A program made the position numbers and the translations under genes. This document shows, in pieces, positions 1-10,400 of a DNA stretch of 26,500 nt (position 1 is the first letter of the stretch; every line of letters starts with the position of its first letter). The notes under the pieces are model-generated. The model was not told where the DNA came from. It was given only the letters and a program-made list of their open reading frames with translations, and did not search any database. Origin of the DNA: Apostichopus japonicus (lineage: Eukaryota; Echinodermata; Holothuroidea; Aspidochirotida; Stichopodidae). The DNA lies in the NCBI RefSeq assembly GCF_037975245.1, contig NC_092561.1, forward strand, positions 7,388,501 to 7,415,000, in the 5' to 3' direction.

Positions 1-102
1 CGAATTAATGCATCATGCATGCTTCCTAAAAGGAACACATATTCAATATGACTATAGGATATTAAACAATTCCTACGTCATGGCCATTCCTTTGTTGTAA
101 GG

Positions 103-471
103 CAGGGGTGGGCAACCTTTTTGAATGAATGGGCCAGATATAAGGGGTGAAAAATTGACTGGCTGCACCTAACCAATGACCTGCTGTTAATTTCAAACCT
201 TTGATTCCGAGGACTTTCAAGCAAGAGGTGTGTGTACTTAATCTGTATTCGCAAAAACAAAAGTTCAATACAGTACAGTTGATAATTAATGGGGATAATT
301 GGCCTACCTGACAGCATCATTATAGTGCCTATAAATTCTAAGCAGCTAGCTCGTTTTTTGTGATGATGTAAAATAGATTGATATTTGTTTTTCCTTGAGA
401 TATCTCACAGGCCACAAAAAAATCACTGGCGGGCCGCATATGGCCCGCAGGCCGTAGGTTGCCCACCCCTG
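103..471. mobile_element. hAT-like miniature transposon (MITE), 369 bp
   Basis: The ends are perfect 16-bp inverted repeats starting CAGGGGTGGGCAACCT, with a looser GGGCCA-rich extension inside each arm. The element is flanked by 8-bp target duplications that differ at one base (TTGTAAGG at 95-102, TTGTTAGG at 472-479). CA...TG ends with 8-bp duplications are the hallmark of hAT transposons. No transposase is encoded, and the short antisense open frames inside it are incidental. It is a non-autonomous element that needs a transposase from elsewhere. The single mismatch in the duplication suggests an old insertion. Confidence 0.85.
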
Positions 472-479
472 TTGTTAGG

Positions 480-3008
480 TATTCTTTTTGTCTATTAAAC
501 AGGGCATTTTGTCTTGTATATATATATAGTCATCTGAGATAATTTAGTATTGTTGTAATTAAGGCATCAAAAGAGCACAAAGGTATCAAATTCCAAAAAT
601 ATGTAATCTGGAGGATAGAAAAAGAGACAATTTCTTGTAGTCTCTGCTATTTTGTAATACATATCAAAAACTTTGGTTCCAAGGGAAATGTAAACTATCC
701 TAAAAAGTTTCCCAGATTCAATTTTATAACTCAGCTAAAAGAGAAATTTGCTCAGGAGTTTGAAAATAACCATTGTTGACTTCTGGTTTTAAGTACCTTT
801 TTGAAATATTAGGATTCAAAGTTAAATTTGGATATTACTTTTGGCAATAATGTTAATTTACTTCTTTTGTACCTTCTTTCTCTGGCTGTTGTCACTTGTA
901 ATTACCAAATCTTGACTCTTACTGGGTTATAACCGACCGTTTGCGAATGGTGAAAAAGTTTCCTGATTTCAACCGAGATGCATTTTCAAATCTTATGCAG
1001 AACGTCCTTTATTAATTAGCTGATCCATCATGCATATAGGCGGATAATGATAAGTTGCAAATGCAGTAGACAATTTGTAAAGGGCTGATGGCTATTAACC
1101 ATATATTAACTTTATACCCCTTTCATAATTTATCCATCTGAAATTTGTCTTCAAATAATTGTAAGTTAATTTTTTGTCTTTTCTTTCTCTGCAAATGATG
1201 ACAGTTATATACTTGGTTTACCTCTGGTACAGGTTTTCAGAAAATACCCTCCATTTCTTTTATTCGACGGTACAGAACGGGGCCATTTCATGTCACCCCC
1301 GTCCGTGCCCATTTTCAGTTTATTCACTGTTCATTGTGGTCTTTTAGTTTGTCTCATTATATCCGTGTTTATTAACCATAAAACTAAATTTTTGCTTGAT
1401 GTGTCTCCCTCTGCATTTATCACCTCTTTTTTTGTCTTTTCTTTGTGAAATTGTATGAATTAAACGTTCAAAGCTGCAGTTATTGTCAATTTCGCTCAAA
1501 ATAACATTTCAATCGAACAATCTAAAACACCCTTCTAAAATTTTCACCAACTGAAGGTTAACTATTACAGTAAATCAAACTTGGTTTCTTAACATATCTT
1601 AAAACCAAAGGTATTTGGGGAGAGGGGGTTGGGCGGGGAGGATGGGAGGGGGGTATTTTAGTGATAAACACATGTAAAATGTTGTTTGTAAAGAGTAAAG
1701 AAAGAAGAAATAGAAATTAAAATTTACTGTATTGTTTGAATTACAACTGGACTATTTAATATAACAAAGTACATCTTTTATGTGGATTCTTTTTTTTTTT
1801 TTTTGGGGGGGGGGGAGTGACCAAAATTTAATCAAAATAAGTGGCTTCTAAATGATAAATCTTTAACTTGCATATATAACTTGCATTGAATCTGAATGTA
1901 TTTTTTTTATGTCAACCGTATCACAATACAGATTGTCAGTTAAAACTTTCATCTATAATTTCAAGATGATCATGCAGGGCAAATTTTTAATGGTCATCCG
2001 ATCATCTGAGATGACCAAATTTTTGATGGGATGACCAAAAAACAGCTTTGGGGGTCGTTCCTAGGATGACTTGTGACTTGTTGTTAACATAAACTCAGAT
2101 TGCATCACAACTTAACTCCTCAAGTAGTAAATGATTATCTCCATATAACCTGATACTTATTGGAATCCACCACACACAGTCTACAAGGTTACCTTTGAGC
2201 CTGTGTTTGAGCCTCAGACATATATCAGGTTGGATTTTGTTTACATTTTGTGGCACCTCTCAGGTTATTAAAGTTGTCATTTTGTGCCACATAATATTAG
2301 ACTGACTTTCTTCCCAAACATGTGTATTCTGGTGCCATGTAGGCTTGAAATTTTTGTAATTTCTTCTGTTTTGACCAAATTTTAGAAAGAATTGCAAAGG
2401 TCTGGAATCGAAAGGAAAGAATAAACTGAAAAAATAAATTAAAAAAATTGAAAACAAAGCCATTTCCTTGTTAGAATTTTAGATAAATTTGGTAAATAGG
2501 ATACTAAAATTTATAGCCCCTCGAAGCTTTGTGTAGGTGCTTTCTTAACCAATTAGCATGTGTAACTGATAGTTTGCATGAAAATTAGCAATATGCTTTG
2601 ACGTGTTATTAAACAAACGCCTATCCAGCTTTTGTATTAAAAAAAATAGTTTATGTGTATTCAGATTTTCATAGTTGAAAGAGATAGTTCTAAATTTGAT
2701 TTTGTTTTTTAATATTTAGTCATTTCAGCAGTTGACGGGTTTGAATCTAAGAAATGAAAATGGTGGTAAAGTCAGGTTGATACTGTGTCCATAAAGTGAC
2801 ATCACAAATGATTGTGTAATGTTTTTGATTCATATGCAAAATTATAAAATGAATAAACTGCAAAACTTTCTCAGTAAACAGAAGCAGGTATCAAGATTAG
2901 AGTTGGGTATCTTTTTACTTGCGCTGTATTAAATACTTTCAAAATTGTAGTCTTTTTTACACCTTTTTGATTCTGAAAGGAAATGTTTTACAGTATCTTT
3001 AATGGTAT
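480..3008. other. AT-rich non-coding stretch (intron or upstream sequence)
   Basis: No exon-like open frame in the giantin phase, RNA gene or long repeat was seen here. Local items are a purine/G-rich run at about 1616-1652, a T-run followed by a G-run at 1791-1815, and a short degenerate repetition of ATGACCAAATTTTT-like words at about 1985-2040. A missing small exon cannot be excluded by eye. Confidence 0.5.
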
Positions 3009-3011
3009 GAA

Positions 3012-3137
3012 TGTGACACCTTGCCTTGCAAACACCATTAGTCCTCATGCATATGAACTTGGCAAGAACTTTTTAGCTGGTATATAAAGGTGCCCCATTT
3101 TGAGTTCTTGCCTGCCAAAGATCACGAAAGTGTCACC
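3012..3137. repeat. Short fold-back (inverted repeat)
   Basis: An exact 10-bp inverted pair, GGCAAGAACT at 3061-3070 and AGTTCTTGCC at 3103-3112, is nested within an outer exact 7-bp pair, GTGACAC at 3013-3019 and GTGTCAC at 3130-3136. It could be a small hairpin or a worn miniature element. No clear target duplication was seen. Confidence 0.4.
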
Positions 3138-3369
3138 AGTTGCCAAAATATAGAAAGCAAGCTGATCGAACAACAACAGTCTTGGTGAATCTCATAGTAG
3201 GGGAAGGGTGGAGGCATGTACCCCATTACTGATAGTAGCTTTCTAGTAGGCTTGGTTGAGGTCAAAAGTATTCCTCTTTGATGTGATATTAATAGAGGAG
3301 CAATTTCGTGTGCAAACTTTTGTCTGTTGTTAGAGTGGGGTTTGAGGTTATAGGGAAACAAAATAATAG

Positions 3370-3664
3370 TAATGATAATCAGGCAGTTATTTTTATGACC
3401 CTTAAGCAACCACGAATGTGGGAGAAGCCTGCAAGGACTTATGGATTTCAACTTTCACATGGGGTGGCTTCCAATCCAACATTTTTAACTCAAAGTTGTA
3501 ATCTTTTTCAATTTAGAACGTCATTTCAGATGGGAAAACAGTAAATTGCTGTTGGATGAAAAACCCAACTTACTATGACCCGGCCGGGGATCAAACCCCA
3601 AAATACCCGATTGGTATTGAGTCTCATTGCTTCAAATGCCAAGGCCTTTATTTACTTGGCCACA
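3370..3664 (-). mobile_element. tRNA-derived SINE copy, family A, minus strand
   Basis: Read on the minus strand from about 3664, it has a tRNA-like head with a B-box-like GGTTTGATCCC followed by CCGGCCGGGTCATAG. The body of about 200 bp runs into a tail of ATT/ATC triplets at about 3367-3380. The element at 12533-12832 on the plus strand matches it along its full length, including the head, body and tail. It lies in the intron or upstream DNA before visible exon 1. Short open frames here are incidental. Confidence 0.8.
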
Positions 3665-4328
3665 CATGAACATGTAACTATGATTCCCATCCCATCCCTT
3701 ATCCCCTACCCCCCCCAGAACTATGCTATTTGCCACAGAATGACTAACAGTATATCATTGCACATAATTTTATTGTCCCACCCAGGGTAGTCAGGGAGAA
3801 AAGGTCTTTGACAACCATAGGCAATGAAGATGTTTCAATATAAGCAATGCCAATAACTTCTTCAATTTTGGGGTTTTTGTAATTTGTCTTCTTTGATGAG
3901 CTGTTATATTTTCTCTTCTATTATTTCTCTAAATGTTTGCTAAATATTACTGAAACAACTATCATTTATCATTATTTCATGGACCTTAAAAATTCTTTTA
4001 CATCTATCATCAAACAATTTGACTGTCTTTGTGGCAAAACTTTAACTGTTAATTTCTTCTCCTTATTAAGCAGATAGTGCATTTCCTTTGCAATGATTAT
4101 ATAAATCTTTAATTAAGTTTTTAATTAAGTTTAATTAAGTTTAGTAAACAGACAAGGGATTGCAGCAGCCACTTTGCTTATTTTATTCCTTGATTGTAAC
4201 AGAACTTAAGACTACCTTGAAATCATGTGACTCCCATGGAAGGGAGCTCACCTTTAGGAACACCCTGTTGTCACTATTTCATCAAAAACTGTGTCGAAAG
4301 AATATCTTTATTTCTCTTCTATTTTTAG

Positions 4329-4479
4329 ACCTCTCTGGAGGAGAATGTGAACCATTTGGAAGAGGAGAAGAAAGATCTGGAGAAGAGGGTGGAGGGATTG
4401 GAGGCAGAAACGGAGGCCATGAAAGAAGAGAAAGTGACGACGGAGCTAAAGATGGTACAGATCGAGGAAGAGAGGGATG
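4329..4479 (+). CDS. GOLGB1: Giantin-like gene, visible exon 1 (151 nt)
   Basis: The acceptor is a pyrimidine tract ending TTTTTAG at 4328 and the donor is GTAAGG at 4480. The frame starts at 4329 (phase 0) and gives [20 protein letters not shown] and onward, a clear heptad coiled coil. The in-frame TAG that forms the acceptor stops the frame just upstream, so this is a real exon boundary and not a start. One base is left over and completes a Gly codon with exon 2. A longer open frame across this stretch in another phase (Gly/Arg-rich) is a shadow. Any earlier exons lie before 4329; I could not recognise one in 1-4328. Confidence 0.8.
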
Positions 4480-7400
4480 GTAAGGTTGACGGCTGATCTT
4501 CGTATTTATAGGCCATCTTTTTTCCCCGAAATTTGTTAGAAAAATCCCACAAATTGTCAGATATGGTCTCATCGTCATATTTGACTACCAACTTTGGAGT
4601 ATCGTTTTCTTCTGAACCTATTGTTTATTGTTTATTCTTGTATATTATTTTAGTATTATTATTTTATTGTATATTTTATTGTTTATTATTGTTATCTATT
4701 GTTATCTATTTACTTTTATGAATAGTTTGGTGTGCTTAAATTTGATGATTATCCTAATGACTCTTGAGTTTGATGCTGCATTATATTCATAAAGAAGGGA
4801 TAAGCTGATATTTCTCTCCAGGATTGATTTTGAATGAAATTGCTGTTCAAATATAAAAATTCAATGTTCAGAGGTAATAGAAAGTCTGTGAGTACAAATC
4901 AACACTAAATCTTGTATACTGGTATTAACTTTTCCACTAAGCTTTTATGATTAACATCTTTGCTCTGGACACATTAGTAATTCGCTCCTTCAGATGAAAT
5001 TATTTCAAAGTAGCTTTAAAGATCTTGACCTCACAATTTAGTAGGTAAGGGGATAGTATCTGATAGAAATATTACTGCATCCATAATTCTTGTCTTCCTT
5101 CAATTTATGTATTTAGTCTGCAGCTCTGAGTTTTAAAATTGTAGATTAAGATTGTGTTTGCTCTTGCAGGACTTGACAACCAGAGAGTCAATCTCGAAGA
5201 ACAGATTCAAGATCTAAAGCATAAGATGGAGTCAGAGTTTTCGTCTTTGGCAGAGATGGAGAAAGAGAAACGGGAATTGACGGAGGACAGAGAGAGACTT
5301 CAGAGAGAACTGGAAGAGATCCGACAGTCATTGGATGAGACTGAAAAGGAAAGACAAGAACTAGAGGTTAGAAAGGAAATCAGAGGAAGGCTAAGATTCA
5401 ATAATTAACCTTAATTTTTGCAAGTTTAACCAGATTGTGAACTGGTTGTTTGGATTAACTAAGAACCCTTGAGAAAGCATTGTCCAGTGTATAGAGGTAT
5501 TTTGCACGCCACTGCATATTCATGTTTGAACAAGTTGCGATTCAGTAAAAATGTAAGATATGCTGAACACAAACACTTCAAGGAAATGGTTAGATTAACT
5601 ACCGCCCCCTCCCCCTTATACCCCCTTTCTCTGCAAAATGTTTGCTCACTATTACCCTCTCCCTTAAACCAGAAATCTTTCTTACCTAAGTCCATGAGAT
5701 AGCCTTAGGCAGAATTTAATGGCTACAACTAAAGACATGAGATCATATTTTTAAATGTTTTGTTTGGCAGCAAAAATTTGCATCAGAAGAAACCATCAGA
5801 TCTGAGGTAGAAAAGAGGTTGCAAGAGGCAGAGGAATCTGTGACAAAGTTAAGAGATGAGATGGAAACAACTACGGGAGAACTAGAAAACTTGAAAGAAA
5901 TCAATAAAGAACAGGTAGGGAATGTTGCAGATCACTCTTCTTGTTTCTATAAATCTCCTTTAAGTTTTAACGATAGAACTTTGACATATTATCTGATTTA
6001 TGGGTAGCTTCAAGTGAGGAATGTTTATATTTACAACAACCATACTCTATTTTCTGGTTAATTCAATCAAGTAGCTAGGGCAATTATCCTATTCATGGCA
6101 AATTTCTTCTCATCCCAAAAATTTGCTAGTTGAATAGAAACAATGCAGCCTCTGATTCTTATCTTCAGAGAAGCAGACTTGTACGAAGTATACTTCTTTT
6201 GAAAGCTTTCTGCGGCCTAAGTGTTGTAATTTTTTTTATGAATTTAAGACATTTTCTGGAGGTATTAGATACTGTGCTAAACATCTGATATCAAGCCAAA
6301 GTAATAAGCAAAGCAACACTATATATACTTGTGTTTTATATGTGAGGAGGTCATTGCATTGCAATTGCAAAAGAGATACTTTGAGCCTTTCCCTTCAATC
6401 TTGACAGTTATAAAGATTTGTGGATTAATAGCAGGTCCCGCAGATCTTTTTTTGGACAGATATTGATTAATCTACCATCATTTTGGTTTCAGGCTGACAG
6501 TCTCGTCAAAGTTCAAGAGGAATTTCAGAATCTCACAGCAAAATCAGAAGAAGAGGAGAAGAAATTGAAACAAGACTTGTTAGAGATGCGAGATGCTCTG
6601 GATAGGATTCAAGAAGCTAAGGATTCAACTGATAAATTATTGAAGGAAAGAGAAGAAAGTCTGCAATCTCTCTCGGAACAGTTGACTCAGCGACAAGAAG
6701 AAGTCCAAGCATTCAGCGAAAGATTCGCTCAACGAGACAGAGACCTGGCCGAGGCCAAAGTGGAGTTATCGCAGACTGTCAAACAGAAGGAAGATCTAGA
6801 ATCAGCAATAGAAGCCCTCCAAACAGACATAGAAGGCGCTAACAATCAGATAGGTAATGAGCGAAACATTCACGCCGCAGAGAAGGAGAAGATGGTTTCT
6901 GAAGTACAAGAAAAAGTTAAGGAAATTGGAGACTTGAACGAAAAACACGAGAGTATGCAACAGAAAATGAAGAAACTGACCGAGGAGTTTGATTCTGTGA
7001 ATGAGGACGTGAAAAACCTGAAAAGTGATATTGTCGAAAGGGAACAGCAGATCAATTCATTGGAGACACTCAACAATCAGAAGGAGAGAGAGTTGGAGTT
7101 GGTCAGAGAAGGCCAGTCGGAAGAAGGTAAAAAGGTCGAGTCGAAGATATCGTCTCTATTGGTCCAAATATCAGAGTTGGAGAACGAGGTCACGGCTAAT
7201 CAGAATAAATTGTCAGAAAAAGAACTGCAGATTAATTCATTACAACAGGAAATGAACATGAAGGGAGAAGTCACCAAGAACAAAGAAAGTGAGTTTGAAG
7301 CTGAGCTTCAGAAATACCAGAAGAATTTAGAAGAGAAGGAGGTGCAGATAAACAGTTTACAAGAGCAAGTCATGTCTTCGCTGAAGTTAGTCCAAGAGAA

Positions 7401-10400
7401 CGAAGATTCACATCAAGAATCTATGAAGTTGGAGAAGCAGAGATATAAAGATGAAGAAGAGAGATTGAAAAGCGAAGTGCAGCGAGCAGATCAAACAATC
7501 GCTGGTTTGGAGGAGAAATCTTCTGGTCTGATAAAGGAGTACGAGGAGAAGGTGTCCAATTTGAATCGTATAACAGAGGAACGTTCGAAGGAGTTAGAGG
7601 AGAAAGTTGGAGAGCTGCAGGTGGAAGTCTCAGAAAAGGAAAAGATTTCTATGAAACTGGAAGAACTGATGAAAGAAAAAGATACAAAAGAGGCAGAGTA
7701 TGTGGAGGAGATGGGAAGGATGGAGAAGGAGTTGGAAGCCAAGATGTTGGAGGTGGAATCGCAGTCCAAAGAAGCTCAGGGGCGACAAGATCAGGTAGAG
7801 TCACTCCAAAGAGAACTAGAGGACCTAAGAAACCTCGTTTCATCAAAGTCGGATGATGCAGAGGAAATGATCAGGATGAAGGAGGAATTAGAGAAACGAG
7901 GTTCTGAGATAGGGGTGTTTCAGGGTGAAATTGAGATGTACAAAGACAAATTGAGTCACTTGCAGGACGAGCTCAACCATTCCGTGCAGGTAGCAACGGA
8001 CAACCAGACAGAACTGATGTCTCTGCAGGAGGGATTGACAGAGGCCACAAACAACGTCCAATCTCTCACGGCGGAAAACGACGGTCTTCGACAGAAGGGT
8101 GCAGTCGACGTGGAGAAAGTTCAGAATGAACTAGACGAAGTGAGACAGCATTTGGAAAGTCAGTGCGAGAATTTGGACAGCAGGAATCGACAACTAGAAG
8201 AGCAGTTGCAAGAGAAGGTGGAACTAGTTGAGGAACTCACTCAAAGAGTGGTTGATAACGATGTGTCCTTTCAACAGGCTTTGCAGGTCAAATGTAAAGA
8301 AATTGAGAATTTACAGGCAGATTATGAGAAAGTCAAGTCAGAAGCGGAGGGTTGGTCGAAATCATTGGAGGAAAAGAGGGAAGGCGATTCTGCGGAATTC
8401 CAAAATTTGGAAAAGAAGGTAGAAGTTTTGGAAGGAGAATTGCAGAAGATGAAGACTGAAGTAACCAAAGCTGAACAGGGGATGACGATTGCAATCCAAG
8501 AGGCAGAGGAGAAGCAGAAGAAATTAGAGGAATTACAGAAAATGAGCGAGGAAGAGAAGGAGGAAAGCGACAAAGTGAGAGAAAAACTGAAGGAAATTGA
8601 AGAGAATGAACAGGGTTTGCAGAAGGAGAAGCTAGATTTGTTAGGTGAATTGGAGAAAGCGAAGAATGTCAGCGAAGGGTTGAAGGAAGAGTTGAGTCGT
8701 GGTGAGGAAGGTTTCTTGTCCACCATATCTGCTTTGCAAGATTCACTACGGCAGAGAGGTGAAGAGACCGATGCACTTAGGAAAGAGTTTGTGGAAGTGA
8801 AGGAGATGGCAGTAGTCAGTGCAGAAGAGATAGTGAAATTACGGGAGAACTTGAAGGTATCAGAAGACGATACGATCTCAAAAGCACAAATGGTTGAGCA
8901 TCTGGAGAAGCAGCTCGCAGAATTACAGGAGAGCTACCAGCAGAGGGAAGTTTCTTTCAATGAAAGTTTCTCTGAAATTAGTGACAAACTACCAGAGCTC
9001 ACTCAAGCAATAGCTGTGAAGGATTCTTCCATGGAGAATCTGAATGTTACATTGGCAGAGAGAGAAAAGGAGATTACCGACTTGAACGAAAGTTTGACGT
9101 CAATGACCGAAGAGCTCTCTGAAATGAAGGAGAAGCTGAAGGGTGTGGAACAGGAAGCCATTCAGCAGGGTGTGGAGCAAAAGGATGAGGAGGTAGTCAC
9201 ATTGAGAAAGAGCCTGGAGGACAGCAAGCAACGATATGCTAAACTGCTGGTTAAGGCAAAGGAGCTGAAGGCTAAAATAGTGGCAGTGACTGAAGAAAAG
9301 GCTAAATTGAATGCAGCATTAACTGAGGCAGAAAGTTCCTCTAAAGATAAGGAGGGTGAAGTAGTAAAACTACAAAGTGAACTGGATGTAACTCTAGAGA
9401 AAGTTCAGAGTTTGATCGAGGAGAAATCACATTTGATATTGGATCGAGATGGTCTAACAGAGAAGCTGTTGGGAAAGGAGGAGGAAATTGAGAGATTGAA
9501 TGAAGAGGTGAGAGAAGTTAAAAGTGGTGAAGAAAGTAAGAACAGTGAACAGACAAAGGTAGCAGAACAATTGACAAAAAGTCTAGAAACAATTGACATG
9601 TTACAAGAGGAGCTGAAGGATTACGAGAAGAGGGTGCGCAATTACGATGTTGAGAAGAAGGCTCTTGAGAAAGAGACGCTGACCTTGCGAGATGAAGTGG
9701 AGGCACTGAAGGAGATTTTAGACGAACAAGGTCAAAGGTTACTAGTCCAACAGAAGGAGATGCATGCACTGAAAGAAGGCCAACAGGAGGAGAGTCAGAG
9801 ATCTTCAGTTCAGCAAGAGGAAATAAAAATGCTTAAAGAGCGATTAGAAATGGAGGATCAAAGGCTGCAGGCTCAGAAGGATGAGGTGGATGGTTCTGTC
9901 ACAGAGATTAATGACTTGAGAAGTGAGAATGAAAGGCTGCAATCAAGCTTGGAACTGGTGACAGAATCAGAAGACAGACTGAGGGAGCACTTGTCATTGA
10001 AAGAGTCAGAGATTGTGAAGCAAGCAGAAGAATTGGAAGACGTAAAAAGTCAGGTTGAGAAGTTAGAAGCAGAAAAGACGAACCTGCAGGGGATTCTACA
10101 AGAGAAAGAGGAAGAGCTCTCGTCAATGGTCGGCCAACTTAATTCTTCTTCTACCAGTGCTGCCGACTTGGAGACGATAAAGTCTGAAAAAGAGGAATTG
10201 GAAATGTCCATCAGTGAGAAAGAAGAGACGTTGGGAAATTTCCTCAAGACTGTGTCTAGTTTAGAAGATCAGTTAAATCAGTCTTCTTTGGAAACGTCCG
10301 CATTAAGAGAAAGCTTGGACATACTGAGGGATGAAAAGGACCAGAGGGAATCGGATCTGAGTGCAATGGAACAGAAGACCAAGGATCTGGTCTCGCAGAA

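Noticed and set aside
3080-3090. TATATAAAGG as a TATA box for a shorter transcript starting before exon 1
   Set aside because: A lone TATA-like word in AT-rich DNA, about 1.2 kb before exon 1. Exon 1 opens with a clear acceptor, and no first exon or start codon context was found between them.
4160-4483. 107-codon open frame covering exon 1
   Set aside because: It is in a different phase from the coiled-coil frame, has Gly/Arg-rich nonsense content and does not continue into exon 2.
6418-6492. ATG at 6418 as the start of a single-exon 1,812-residue protein
   Set aside because: The first 25 residues are not coiled coil and precede a good acceptor at 6492. Exons 1-3 join in phase upstream, so this is intron read-through.
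7649-7846. Antisense open frames inside the giant exon, such as this one and 8322-8726
   Set aside because: Purine-rich coiled-coil coding DNA gives stop-poor Ser/Phe/Leu-rich frames on the other strand. No independent evidence of genes was seen.
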